A program made the position numbers and the translations under genes. From Prevotella vespertina (GTDB lineage Bacteria > Bacteroidota > Bacteroidia > Bacteroidales > Bacteroidaceae): a DNA stretch of 64,000 nt. Shown one piece after another: positions 7,997 to 16,844 of the stretch (positions are counted from its first letter, which is position 1; each line of letters starts with the position of its first letter). The notes under the pieces are model-generated. The model saw nothing but the letters and a program-made list of their open reading frames with translations, was not told the DNA's origin and ran no database searches. The DNA is taken from NCBI RefSeq assembly GCF_009728485.1, contig NZ_VVIQ01000014.1, positions 1 through 64,000 of the forward strand, given 5' to 3'.

Positions 7997-8296
7997 ATGA
8001 TAAAAATATATGGAATGAGCACTTGTCCGGATTGTATTGCCGTCGACGAGCATGTAAAGGGAGATAGTCGTTATGAAGTAATTGACATTGGTTCCCACAT
8101 TCGATACCTCAAGGAGTTCCTTCGCCTACGCGATAATAGCCCTGTATTCGACGATGCGAAAAAGCATGGATATGCTGGTGTCCCTTGCTTCCTACTTGAA
8201 GATGGCACCGTAACATTGTCTCCTGAAGAGGCAGGAATCCATCTTGATGATGCGCCAGCAGCAGCTTCTTGCCGACTTGATGGCTCTGGTTGCTAA
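7997..8296 (+). CDS. Glutaredoxin-like thiol oxidoreductase
   Basis: 99 residues with a thioredoxin-fold start: MIKIYGMSTCPDC, giving a CPDC redox pair at Cys10 and Cys13, and the cis-proline segment AGVPCFLLEDG. Such proteins exchange thiols or reduce disulfides in the cytoplasm. An additional cysteine follows the cis-Pro (VPC), and a CRLDGSGC tail adds two more, which could bind metal. It lies downstream of the YecH-like gene in an apparent two-gene operon and is followed by a hairpin. Confidence 0.85.
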   Translation: MIKIYGMSTCPDCIAVDEHVKGDSRYEVIDIGSHIRYLKEFLRLRDNSPVFDDAKKHGYAGVPCFLLEDGTVTLSPEEAGIHLDDAPAAASCRLDGSGC

Positions 8297-8333
8297 GCAA
8301 AACAGACTTAACAACAATCGTTTATATATAATG

Positions 8334-8375
8334 AGGGGAGGCACAACTGCAGTTACCTGCTATTATGCCTCCCCT
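8334..8375 (+). terminator. Hairpin behind the glutaredoxin gene
   Basis: Perfect 10-bp arms AGGGGAGGCA (8334-8343) and TGCCTCCCCT (8366-8375) start 38 bp after the stop codon. There is no T-run after the stem, so termination is plausible but not certain. A second small hairpin, GACTGTC-GACA-GACAGTC, follows at 8377-8394. Confidence 0.5.
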
Positions 8376-8394
8376 TGACTGTCGACAGACAGTC

Positions 8395-8734
8395 TAATGT
8401 GTCTCTCCTGAACAATAATCAATCTAACCTTAATGACTTGATTATCTCTATTGTAACAATCACTAGTTATTTAATCAAAAGAAGACTGAGAAAGTAGTAC
8501 ACCACTACTCATTCCCTGTTAGTCTACCATTGCATTGCAAATGTACGATAAATAGTTGATAGTAATGTAATGATTTCCGAAAAGATTGAAGAGCCTCTCT
8601 TCTTTTTGACATACATCAACATTTCAACCGCAGAAAACCAAGTTTCTTAGATATAATTAACCGTTTAATATATAACTATCAAGCCTTTATCGTTATTACA
8701 TATTAGTCCTATTAAAAGCAAGAAAAGCTATTTT
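8395..8734. other. Intergenic region between convergent genes, nothing recognised
   Basis: AT-rich sequence between the glutaredoxin gene and the marR gene. I see no ORF with protein-like composition and no RNA gene signature. Confidence 0.5.
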
Positions 8735-8761
8735 TAAAAACAAGACAGCAGTTATCTGTCT
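8735..8761 (-). terminator. Terminator of the thioredoxin-marR operon
   Basis: On the minus strand a 6-bp stem AGACAG/CTGTCT (8743-8748 and 8756-8761) is followed by TTGTTTTT. It lies about 95 bp beyond the marR stop codon. A longer AGCAGTTA inverted pair overlaps the region upstream. Confidence 0.5.
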
Positions 8762-8854
8762 GCAAATAAGCAGTTACATCAAAGGCTGAGAACCAACCTA
8801 TGAAATAACTGCTCCTACTTTGCTATCCTATTGTAAGAACCTACTTGTCAACAA

Positions 8855-9211
8855 CTAGATAATCCCTTTCAATTCGTCGGGAACCACAATAGAGTCGCAA
8901 TGAACCTGTGCCAATTTCTCTAAACCATGCTTGGTAATATGAAATCGTTGGCATCTTCCATCTTCCGAACAAGCCCGACGACGAATAAGGGAGTTCCGTT
9001 CAAGTGCGGCAATCACCTTAGATGCATTCGAACGAGTCATCCCCATTTCGTCAGCAATCTCACCTGCTAACATCGGATTAGGCTGTTCGGAGAGCAAACA
9101 AAGTAGTGCCGCTTCATTGAGATTCAGCCCCACACGTTGTTGCAAGTCGGACTCAAAGGCTGTTACAAGGCGTGAGAGTTCCCGAATCTTACGAACACAT
9201 TCACTATTCAT
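8855..9211 (-). CDS. MarR-like winged-helix transcriptional regulator
   Basis: 118 residues with a winged HTH: LAGEIADEMGMTRSNASKV is the HTH and the wing follows (IRRRACSEDGRCQRFHIT). MarR proteins bind as dimers and usually repress neighbouring stress or efflux genes. This one has five cysteines (5, 38, 81, 87, 105), two of them in the wing, which would suit a thiol-based oxidation sensor. Its gene starts 18 bp behind the thioredoxin gene, so it is in the same transcript, and I infer it may regulate that operon in response to redox state. Slightly short for the family (usual 140), lacking some C-terminal dimer helix. Confidence 0.8.
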   Translation of the reverse strand: MNSECVRKIRELSRLVTAFESDLQQRVGLNLNEAALLCLLSEQPNPMLAGEIADEMGMTRSNASKVIAALERNSLIRRRACSEDGRCQRFHITKHGLEKLAQVHCDSIVVPDELKGII

Positions 9212-9229
9212 GCGCCCTTTCTGCGTTAC

Positions 9230-9751
9230 TTACTTTAGCAAGGTTGACTTGATAACCTCCTCAAATTGAGGCTTATTCATCGCTCCTGTCTGCATTGTAG
9301 GCTTACCTTCTTTAGGGATAAAGAGCAATGATGGGATTGAACGAATACCAAAGAGCGAAGCCAATTCAGCCTGTTTATCAACATCAACCTTATATACATC
9401 GATCTTACCTTCATAGTCTCCTGCTACCTCCTCAAGTATCGGAGCAGTTGCTTTACAGGGTCCGCACCATGTTGCATAGAAGTCTATAATAACTGGTTTA
9501 TCGCCTTTGAAAACCCATGATTGTGGGTTCTTCTCATAGTCCATCACCTTCTCTTTGAACATCTCAGCAGTCATTTCTGTTACATTCATACCTTTTTCCT
9601 TTCCTTCATTTTGGTTATTTACATTTGTTTCTTTTGTTGCTTTGCCAGCAACAGTACTATCATCTGTCTTCTTAGCAGGCTTGTTATTTGCAGAACATGC
9701 TGTCATTCCTAAGATCATGATGGCAAATGCTAGTGTCGAGATACGCTTCAT
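9230..9751 (-). CDS. Lipid-anchored periplasmic thioredoxin
   Basis: 173 residues. A signal peptide with a lipobox at Cys19 (LGMTAC) is followed by a low-complexity Lys/Asn/Thr linker (about 20-60) and a single thioredoxin domain with WCGPC at 95-99 and cis-Pro140 (IRSIPSLLF). It should be an envelope thiol-disulfide oxidoreductase or a peroxidase partner. The gene is followed by the MarR regulator in one operon. The domain is closer to classical TrxA than to TlpA/ResA (no long insert), so a general reductase fed by a membrane donor is possible; the donor is not in the window. Confidence 0.9.
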   Translation of the reverse strand: MKRISTLAFAIMILGMTACSANNKPAKKTDDSTVAGKATKETNVNNQNEGKEKGMNVTEMTAEMFKEKVMDYEKNPQSWVFKGDKPVIIDFYATWCGPCKATAPILEEVAGDYEGKIDVYKVDVDKQAELASLFGIRSIPSLLFIPKEGKPTMQTGAMNKPQFEEVIKSTLLK

Positions 9752-9997
9752 TTCCTTTTTACAATTATCTATTTTTATTATTACTTAAAGGTTTCATAAA
9801 ACCTTATTGGATTATCCTTTTAATATTGTTTCCTATGGAAAACGATGCAAAGATACGCACTTTTATCAATAAGACCAAATTTCCTTTGGAAATTATTACA
9901 CCTTAACAATATCGCACGTGAGCCTTATTTTTGTTAAAACTAGCACTTTGCTCCTCTCCACATAACCAACACCTGGAACATTAGACATTATTTTTTG
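9752..9997. other. Divergent promoter region between thioredoxin and esterase genes
   Basis: AT-rich, no ORF. It should hold the thioredoxin operon promoter; no clean minus-strand TAnnTTTG box with -33 element was found. Confidence 0.4.
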
Positions 9998-10005
9998 TAC
10001 CTTTG
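9998..10005 (+). promoter_or_regulatory. -7 box of the esterase gene
   Basis: TACCTTTG fits the Bacteroidota -7 consensus TAnnTTTG. It lies about 100 bp upstream of the ATG. No TTG is seen at the expected -33 position. Confidence 0.55.
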
Positions 10006-10078
10006 TAAACAATCAATCTACTTGGTTGTTAGCACCCTCTTCGTGCCAAACTAAGGTGATAAAGAATTAAGATCATAA

Positions 10079-11305
<1,227 letters not shown>

Positions 11306-11331
11306 ATATCAAGAGAACCTCGCTTCCTATC

Positions 11332-11410
11332 AAGGAAACACCCTTCTCCATTTGAAGAGGGCGTTTCCTTGCAATGAAAAGAGCCTCTCTTTGACTAGAA
11401 GAGAGGCTCT
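11332..11410. repeat. REP-like double palindrome
   Basis: Two adjacent hairpins: AAGGAAACACCCTTC...GAAGAGGGCGTTTCCTT (11332-11370) and AGAGCCTCTC...GAGAGGCTCT (11380-11410). Related modules occur at 16.85, 22.6, 26.3 and 58.6 kb. It may terminate the esterase transcript. The following 11411-11641 shows no gene. Confidence 0.7.
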
Positions 11411-11641
11411 TCTCCATTTCAAATGATATATGTGAAGTTTACTGGTGGGCATTTTATACCTCCCAACTAGCTTCCCTTTCCCCCATAATAGACCAGTGGA
11501 GAGGATCATTAGTAGAGGCTAATGAGCAGGCAAAATAATGATGATTAGATTCAAATTAAGCCTTAGCAGCGTTTCAAATATCGTTTATCAGGAATTGTCG
11601 TAACGCCTATTGAGGGTTATAAAAGAGCTTATCAGCAGTCT

Positions 11642-11679
11642 AAAAAACAAAAGAAGGTGTGCCTCACGACATACCTTCT
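11642..11679 (-). terminator. Rho-independent terminator of the ffs-tRNA-Thr unit
   Basis: On the minus strand AGAAGGT (11673-11679) pairs with ACCTTCT (11652-11658) and is followed by TTTGTTTTTT. It starts about 30 bp beyond the tRNA 3' end. Confidence 0.75.
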
Positions 11680-11708
11680 CTCTCGTTTCTAGTCATTTTA
11701 TCTATTCG

Positions 11709-11782
11709 AGCCTCTTGTCGGATTCGAACCAACGACCCCGAGATTACAAATCACGTGCTCTGGCCAACTGAGCTAAAGAGGC
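11709..11782 (-). tRNA. tRNA-Thr (anticodon UGU)
   Basis: A 74-nt cloverleaf reads on the minus strand: acceptor GCCTCTT/AAGAGGC, D arm GCTC...GAGC, anticodon arm CGTGA-TTTGTAA-TCTCG with anticodon TGT, variable loop of 5, T arm GTTGG-TTCGAAT-CCGAC, discriminator T. The anticodon stem has one T-T mismatch. CCA is not encoded. It lies 4 nt downstream of the SRP RNA. Confidence 0.93.
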
Positions 11783-11786
11783 GGGT

Positions 11787-11882
11787 GGACAAGCGATTCC
11801 TATCGCACCGCTACAACCTTCTACCCTTGCTTTGTTCCCAACCTGGGGGATTTGAAGGGAGCTGGTCGTAGGAGACTTGCCC
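11787..11882 (-). ncRNA. ffs: Signal recognition particle RNA (4.5S-type, small bacterial)
   Basis: The minus-strand RNA has the conserved SRP domain IV: CCAGG, a UUG-GGAA-CAA tetraloop stem, then AGCA and AGGG on the descending strand. The ends pair as GGGCAAG (11876-11882) with CTTGTCC (11787-11793), and inner segments such as TCCTA/TAGGA and CTACGACC/GGTTGTAG also pair. The result is one long hairpin of about 96 nt, as expected for the short SRP RNA that binds Ffh for membrane-protein targeting. The mature 5' end could extend up to about 11911, where transcription should begin. No start or stop signals of a protein fit here. Confidence 0.87.
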
Positions 11883-11917
11883 GTATAAAGCTCTCTCCTT
11901 ACTTGGAAAAAGCGCTG

Positions 11918-11925
11918 CAAAGGTA
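11918..11925 (-). promoter_or_regulatory. -7 box of the SRP RNA/tRNA-Thr unit
   Basis: The minus strand reads TACCTTTG, a perfect TAnnTTTG box, placing the start near 11911, about 30 nt before the SRP RNA core. Confidence 0.7.
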
Positions 11926-12028
11926 CATAAATTATTTATAAATACGAAAAGAAAGAACACCTTTTTCGCTTTTTAACAAATAATCTTAATTTTAGGAAGG
12001 AGGCACCTTATATATAATAAATAATCTG

Positions 12029-12036
12029 TAATTTTG
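12029..12036 (+). promoter_or_regulatory. -7 box directly before the DUF4199 gene
   Basis: TAATTTTG fits TAnnTTTG and ends only 4 bp before the ATG at 12041. If used, the message would be leaderless or nearly so. Confidence 0.5.
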
Positions 12037-12040
12037 CAGT

Positions 12041-12589
12041 ATGACACACGATGAGCTCAAACAATTATCGGCGTATTCTCGTTACGACGGATTCTATCTT
12101 GCAATCCTTTGGGTTGCTAGTTTCGCCTGTTTATTATACTCTAGTTCCCTTCCAATATTGGGTCAGTTCTATACGATATTGCTCTTTTCTACCCCCTTCT
12201 TTGTGGCTTATCGGTTTAAAAAGTTCCGTGAGGAAGGGCGCAATGGGGTGATTTCTTTCAAGCGCGGATTGTTTTACTGCCTTCGAGTTCACTTCAATGC
12301 GGCACTCATCTTCAGCCTTCTTCAATGGTTGTATATGAATTATGTCGACAACGGAAGGTTGTTATCTATCCTTACAACTGTCTATTCCACACCACAAGCG
12401 AAACAGATGTTTACAACCATGAACGTATCTTACAATGATATAATTCGGCTCCTTTCAATGATGACGGAACCGGCTGTCTTGGCTGCAAATAGCTTTATAT
12501 CAGCAGTGGTATTCGGCGTTATCTTATCATTAATCATTGCTGCATTAATGATGAAACAAGTACCCTCCTCTAATTCAAAACAATATTAA
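12041..12589 (+). CDS. DUF4199 family membrane protein
   Basis: 182 residues with about four transmembrane segments (roughly 18-35, 40-56, 80-100, 150-172) and the cytoplasmic loop KKFREEGRNGVISFKRG typical of DUF4199. The function is unknown. In Bacteroidota it is regularly placed directly before a polyprenol-phosphate type GT2, as here (14 bp spacing), so it may support that glycosyltransferase in the membrane; this is inference. The chosen start matches the usual family start (short polar segment before helix 1). Confidence 0.85.
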   Translation: MTHDELKQLSAYSRYDGFYLAILWVASFACLLYSSSLPILGQFYTILLFSTPFFVAYRFKKFREEGRNGVISFKRGLFYCLRVHFNAALIFSLLQWLYMNYVDNGRLLSILTTVYSTPQAKQMFTTMNVSYNDIIRLLSMMTEPAVLAANSFISAVVFGVILSLIIAALMMKQVPSSNSKQY

Positions 12590-12603
12590 TCCAAACATAA
12601 ACA

Positions 12604-13554
12604 ATGGATATTTCCGTTATAGTTCCTCTATTCAATGAGGAAGAAAGTCTACCAGAATTGCACGCATGGATACAACGCGTGATGAATGCCAACGGCTTCT
12701 CTTATGAAATAATCTTCGTTAATGACGGCTCAACTGACAATAGTTGGGGTATCATAGAAGAGCTTCATCGCAAGGACGAGCACGTTCATGGCATTAAATT
12801 CCGCCGTAACTATGGTAAGAGTCCAGCCCTATATTGTGGCTTCAAAGCGGCTAAAGGCGATGTTGTCATTACAATGGATGCAGACCTACAAGACTCTCCT
12901 GACGAGATTCCAGGGCTCTTCCGAATGATCACGGAGGATAAGTTTGACCTCGTAAGTGGCTATAAGCAGAAGCGTTACGATCCGTTATCTAAGACCTTAC
13001 CAACTAAGCTTTTCAATGCGACGGCACGTAAGATTAGTGGTGTACATAACCTCCATGACTTTAATTGCGGACTAAAGGCTTACCGCCGAGATGTAGTGAA
13101 GAACATCGAAGTTTATGGTGAGATGCACCGTTACATCCCCTATCTTGCCAAAGAGGCAGGCTTCGCTCGTATCGGAGAAAAGGTGGTTCACCACCAGGCA
13201 CGTAAGTATGGTAAGTCTAAGTTCGGCATTAATCGATTCTTTAATGGGTATCTCGACTTGCTCACCTTATGGTTCTTGACCAACTTTGGAAAGAAGCCTA
13301 TGCACGTCTTCGGACTGCTTGGTTCATTCGTATTCTTCATTGGCTTCATTGCACTCATTAGTCTATTTGTAGAGAAAACAGTGATGCTCTTCAATGGAGA
13401 ATATGGTGATTTGCTTTCAAATCACGCCTCTTTCTATATCGCTCTGACCGCTATTCTCCTGGGTACACAACTCTTCCTTGCTGGTTTCATAGGCGATTTG
13501 ATCAGTCGAAGTAACCCTCGACGCAATGATTACCAGATAGAGAAAGAGATGTAA
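12604..13554 (+). CDS. Family 2 glycosyltransferase, polyprenol-phosphate type (DPM1/GtrB-like)
   Basis: 316 residues. The GT-A domain (1-230) shows the nucleotide-binding start ISVIVPLFNEEESL, the metal-binding DADLQD at 92-97, and FRRNYGKSPALYCGF. Two C-terminal transmembrane helices lie at about 235-260 and 275-300, as in DPM1/ArnC/GtrB enzymes that move a sugar from a nucleotide donor to undecaprenyl phosphate at the inner membrane. The sugar cannot be read from the sequence. It follows the DUF4199 gene and precedes DUF6452 by 16 bp, so it belongs to the same plus-strand operon. Confidence 0.88.
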   Translation: MDISVIVPLFNEEESLPELHAWIQRVMNANGFSYEIIFVNDGSTDNSWGIIEELHRKDEHVHGIKFRRNYGKSPALYCGFKAAKGDVVITMDADLQDSPDEIPGLFRMITEDKFDLVSGYKQKRYDPLSKTLPTKLFNATARKISGVHNLHDFNCGLKAYRRDVVKNIEVYGEMHRYIPYLAKEAGFARIGEKVVHHQARKYGKSKFGINRFFNGYLDLLTLWFLTNFGKKPMHVFGLLGSFVFFIGFIALISLFVEKTVMLFNGEYGDLLSNHASFYIALTAILLGTQLFLAGFIGDLISRSNPRRNDYQIEKEM

Positions 13555-13570
13555 AAAACCTACTGATGTA

Positions 13571-14113
13571 ATGCAAATGATGATAAATGACAAATATGCG
13601 AAGGCTAGCATAACGAGTAAAAAAGGGCTAAGAGTAATGCTCCTAGCCGTTTTCACTTGTTTGACAGCAGGTGTCTTCCTATCTTTGACAAGCTGTTCTG
13701 ATATTGATTGTGGCGTTCACAATCCCGTAATGGCTAATTATGTCATACAGGGCGACAGCCTTCGTGACACATTGACCATCAGTGCTCTTCGTGACGGAAA
13801 GGCTGATACTGTATTGATTAACAGGCTTATTAAGACTTCAAAATTCAGTTTGCCGATGAGCTACGGAGGCGCACAAGACCGCCTGCGGTTCGTCTTGACC
13901 AATGCAGCAGGGCTATCTGTCGTTGATACCATCACGATAAGTAAGACTAATATTAGCCACTTTGAAAGTGTCGATTGTGCCCCTGCTTTTTTCCATAAAC
14001 TTACTGCCGTAAGTACAACGGGACGTGCAGTTAGTCAGATAAACATCAATAATCCCAACGTAGACTACGATGGAACGAAAGAGAATATATACCTTCGTCT
14101 TACTCAGCATTAG
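13571..14113 (+). CDS. DUF6452 family lipoprotein
   Basis: 180 residues. A signal sequence with lipobox (SLTSC) is preceded by about 20 polar residues, so translation may start at one of the later Met codons (residues 3-4 or 23). The mature protein has the DUF6452 signature: CGVHNPVMANY near its start, DTLTISALRDGKADTVLINR and SHFESVDCAPAFFHKLTAV. Function unknown; in this phylum the gene sits next to DUF6048, as here. Its 3' end overlaps the next gene by 44 bp, which suggests translational coupling and a shared role, perhaps in an outer-membrane assembly. Confidence 0.85.
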   Translation: MQMMINDKYAKASITSKKGLRVMLLAVFTCLTAGVFLSLTSCSDIDCGVHNPVMANYVIQGDSLRDTLTISALRDGKADTVLINRLIKTSKFSLPMSYGGAQDRLRFVLTNAAGLSVVDTITISKTNISHFESVDCAPAFFHKLTAVSTTGRAVSQININNPNVDYDGTKENIYLRLTQH

Positions 14114-14756
14114 TCTGTTTCTCCTTCTGCCAAGTGTTGCCCATGCACAACGAAAGCAAAAGGTGCAACCCACAAAGCCTGATACTGTGGCGTTCTTCAG
14201 GGCTGTTGCCGTTGGAGTTGACGTCGTCGGTCCCGCAATGAAGGCGCTCTCCTCTTACGGACAATACGAGGCTTTGCTACGAGTAAACCTCCAAGATAAG
14301 TATTACCCAGTGCTGGAAATCGGTGTGGGAGAGGCTAATAAGACGGATGATAACACTTCGACACAATTTAAAACACGTGCTCCTTATGGTCGTGTAGGTA
14401 TCGACTTCAATCTTCTAAAGGACAAACATGATGCCTATCGTGTGCTGGCTGGAGGACGAGTAGGCTATACATCCTTCAAATATGACGTTTCGGCACCTGC
14501 CGTGACGGATCCTATTTGGGGCAACCAAGTACCTTTTGGTGGTACAGGTGTGCGTTCGCACCTTCTTTGGATAGAGGCTTCTTTCGGTGTAGATGCCAAG
14601 ATTTGGGGCCCAATACGTATGGGTTGGAGCCTGAGATATAAGGTTCGTGCCCATCAGAAGAGCAACGACTTAGGTGATCCATGGTATGTACCAGGCTACG
14701 GGCGAGGCGGTTCTTCAACGCTCGGAGCCACATTTAATGTTCTTCTCGAACTATAA
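14070..14756 (+). CDS. DUF6048 family outer-membrane-like protein
   Basis: 228 residues with signal peptide (ending VAHAQ near 26). The rest is beta-rich with alternating hydrophobic strands and glycine/aromatic turns (YYPVLEIGVGEA, GRVGIDFNLL, WGPIRMGWSLRYKVRA), ending in a strand (NVLLEL), so a small outer-membrane barrel is likely. The DUF6048 signatures DPIWGNQVPFGG and WYVPGYGRGGSS are present. The gene overlaps DUF6452 upstream by 44 bp. The pair is a fixed neighbourhood in the phylum but has no assigned function. Confidence 0.82.
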   Translation: MERKRIYTFVLLSISLFLLLPSVAHAQRKQKVQPTKPDTVAFFRAVAVGVDVVGPAMKALSSYGQYEALLRVNLQDKYYPVLEIGVGEANKTDDNTSTQFKTRAPYGRVGIDFNLLKDKHDAYRVLAGGRVGYTSFKYDVSAPAVTDPIWGNQVPFGGTGVRSHLLWIEASFGVDAKIWGPIRMGWSLRYKVRAHQKSNDLGDPWYVPGYGRGGSSTLGATFNVLLEL

Positions 14757-14808
14757 TCAACCAACTAGCAAATGCCCCATTCAACTCTAAAATGACCCTA
14801 TTACGATT

Positions 14809-15819
14809 ATGAAGAATAAGAAACTATATTGGCAAATACCCTTTCTTTTGGTGCTGCTCATCGGTTCCATCATTATTGTGAGGTGCCAACATGATATGCC
14901 CTATCAGCATAATACGGGCTTTATCTTCGGCACTGTCTATCACATCACGTACCAGAATGATGAAGACCTGCAGCCTGAAATAGATGCAGAACTTAAACGC
15001 GTCAACCAGACCTTCTCAACTTTTGAGCCTTCATCGGTCATCTCGCTAATCAATCAGAACAAACCCGTCAAGGTTAATGAGATGTTTGATGAGGTGTTTA
15101 CACTCGCTCAACAGGTATCTAAGGAGACCAATGGTGCATTTGACATCACGGTTGCGCCAATGGTAAATATGTGGGGCTTCGGCTTTAAAACGGGCGTTCA
15201 CCCATCAAAGGAGAAGATTGATAGCCTGCGACAAATCGTCGGTTTTAATAAGGTGAAACTGGTTGGTAACACTATACGAAAGCAAAACCCACGTATCATG
15301 TTGGACTGCTCTGCAATCGCAAAGGGCTATGGCTCCGATTGTGTTGCACGTTTGCTGGAACGAAGGGGAGTAAAGAATTTCATGATAGAGATAGGTGGTG
15401 AGATTGTTACTAAGGGCAACAGCGAAAAGAGATTGCCCTGGCATATTGGTGTAACAAAGCCTACTGACGATAGTGTGAACGTCAATCAAGAGTATGAGGC
15501 GGTACTGAATGTGACCGACCGAGCCATGGCGACGAGCGGAAACTATCGTAACTTCTATTATAAAGGAGGTAAGAAATACGCACACACTATCGACCCTAAG
15601 ACTGGATACCCCGTCCAACACTCTCTCCTTTCGGCTACTGTTCTAGCCAAGAACTGCGCTACTGCGGATGCTTATGCCACCTCCTTCATGGTGATGGGCA
15701 TAGAGAAAGCAAAGCAGTTACTCGATCATCACCCTGAGTTGATGGCGTATTTTATCTATTCAGATAGCAAAGGAAAGATGCAAGTATGGTATAGTAAAGG
15801 CCTCAGCCCCGCCCAATAA
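14809..15819 (+). CDS. apbE: FAD:protein FMN transferase (ApbE)
   Basis: 336 residues, an ApbE flavin transferase that attaches FMN to Thr of flavoproteins such as NqrB/NqrC or RnfG/RnfD in the periplasm. An N-terminal membrane anchor or lipoprotein signal lies at 7-26 (Cys26 could be lipidated). Family motifs: TFSTFEPSSVISLIN, DITVAPMVNMWGFG, SAIAKGYGSDCVARLLE, FMIEIGGEIVTKG, ATSGNYRNFYY and THTIDPKTGYP-like HTIDPKTGYP. It follows the DUF6048 gene by 52 bp in the same direction. It ends exactly where a 37-bp inverted repeat begins. Confidence 0.92.
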   Translation: MKNKKLYWQIPFLLVLLIGSIIIVRCQHDMPYQHNTGFIFGTVYHITYQNDEDLQPEIDAELKRVNQTFSTFEPSSVISLINQNKPVKVNEMFDEVFTLAQQVSKETNGAFDITVAPMVNMWGFGFKTGVHPSKEKIDSLRQIVGFNKVKLVGNTIRKQNPRIMLDCSAIAKGYGSDCVARLLERRGVKNFMIEIGGEIVTKGNSEKRLPWHIGVTKPTDDSVNVNQEYEAVLNVTDRAMATSGNYRNFYYKGGKKYAHTIDPKTGYPVQHSLLSATVLAKNCATADAYATSFMVMGIEKAKQLLDHHPELMAYFIYSDSKGKMQVWYSKGLSPAQ

Positions 15820-15960
15820 AAGCCTCACCCCCGCCCCCTCTCCGAATGGAGAGGGGAGTAGATAGTACTGTAAATGAGGTTAGGATATATCAAAGAAAAC
15901 CATACCCTTTCTACCTATTCACGCCCCTCTCCATTCGGAGAGGGGGCAGGGGTGAGGCTT
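15820..15960. repeat. Inverted pair of 37-bp repeats (family AAGCCTCACCCC)
   Basis: 15820-15856 and 15924-15960 are inverted copies with one mismatch in 37. Each also contains a short inner palindrome (CCTCTCC...GGAGAGG). Relatives occur at 26.1, 26.4 and 41.4 kb. It begins directly after the apbE stop and would form a strong hairpin between apbE and the Crp gene. Confidence 0.75.
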
Positions 15961-16014
15961 GAGAGGGGCAAGGTTGGGGCTTGATCGGGACTTGTTTGGG
16001 TTTATTTAATTGTT

Positions 16015-16677
16015 ATGTTACAACTTTACAACGACCTTCTCCGCCTCCCACTCTTCCTCGGTATAGGTTCCAGTGAGCTTTCTGAGATTGTAGGGAACAC
16101 CAAGTTCGGCTTTCACAAGCTGTTGGCTGGACAGTTATTGGCGGCAGAAGGCGACCGATGCACGCAACTCTTCTTTCTCATGGCAGGGTCGTTGAGCGTG
16201 GAGAGTCATGCTGATAACCACCGATACAGTATTGTCGAAGAGTTATCAGCACCGGCTGTCATACAACCAGAACACCTCTTCGGACTCATGTCGAGATACT
16301 CCCGAACATTCTCCGCACAGACTGATTGCAGCCTATTGGCACTCAGTAAAGAGGAGATTCTACGCCTCCTTGACTCCTATCTCATCTGTCGCTTGAATTT
16401 TCTTAATATCCTTTCCATGCAAGCGCAACGGCAGGGTCGCACTCCATGGAGGCAGAATCCAACGGATATTCGCCAACAGTTCTTTGCTTTCCTACGCCTT
16501 CGTTGCATTACACAAGCTGGTAGGAAGGTGTTGAAAATAAAGATGGAAACACTCGGACATGAGCTTCATCAAAGTCGTTTGAACGTCTCTCACATGCTGA
16601 ATCAGTTGCAGGAAGAAGGACTGATAAGTATTACTCGTGGTTTAATCACTATCCCACAATTAGAATTGTTACGATAG
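16015..16677 (+). CDS. Crp/Fnr family transcriptional regulator
   Basis: 220 residues: an N-terminal cyclic-nucleotide-type beta-barrel (about 15-125; LLAAEGDRCTQLFFLMAGSL) and a C-terminal winged HTH (about 150-215; ETLGHELHQSRLNVSHMLNQ). No FNR-type cysteine cluster is seen at the N-terminus, so it is not an iron-sulfur oxygen sensor; the effector is unknown. Similar regulators control respiratory or stress genes. It follows apbE across a strong repeat hairpin and so probably has its own promoter. Confidence 0.85.
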   Translation: MLQLYNDLLRLPLFLGIGSSELSEIVGNTKFGFHKLLAGQLLAAEGDRCTQLFFLMAGSLSVESHADNHRYSIVEELSAPAVIQPEHLFGLMSRYSRTFSAQTDCSLLALSKEEILRLLDSYLICRLNFLNILSMQAQRQGRTPWRQNPTDIRQQFFAFLRLRCITQAGRKVLKIKMETLGHELHQSRLNVSHMLNQLQEEGLISITRGLITIPQLELLR

Positions 16678-16844
16678 AGAACAAGCCTTTCTAAGCCTTT
16701 CAAAAGGAGGAGACGCAGCTTCGTGGGACATAGAAAACGATTGTCTACTTGCCTTTCGTTAGGCACTCTTCCCCTTTCAGAGGGTGCAAATAAAGTTTTC
16801 AAAGAAATCATTTCCTATCAAGTAAATGTTTTTCATGAAACAAA

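Noticed and set aside
11659..11871. 70-codon plus-strand ORF
   Set aside because: It runs antisense through tRNA-Thr and the SRP RNA, and has no protein-like features.
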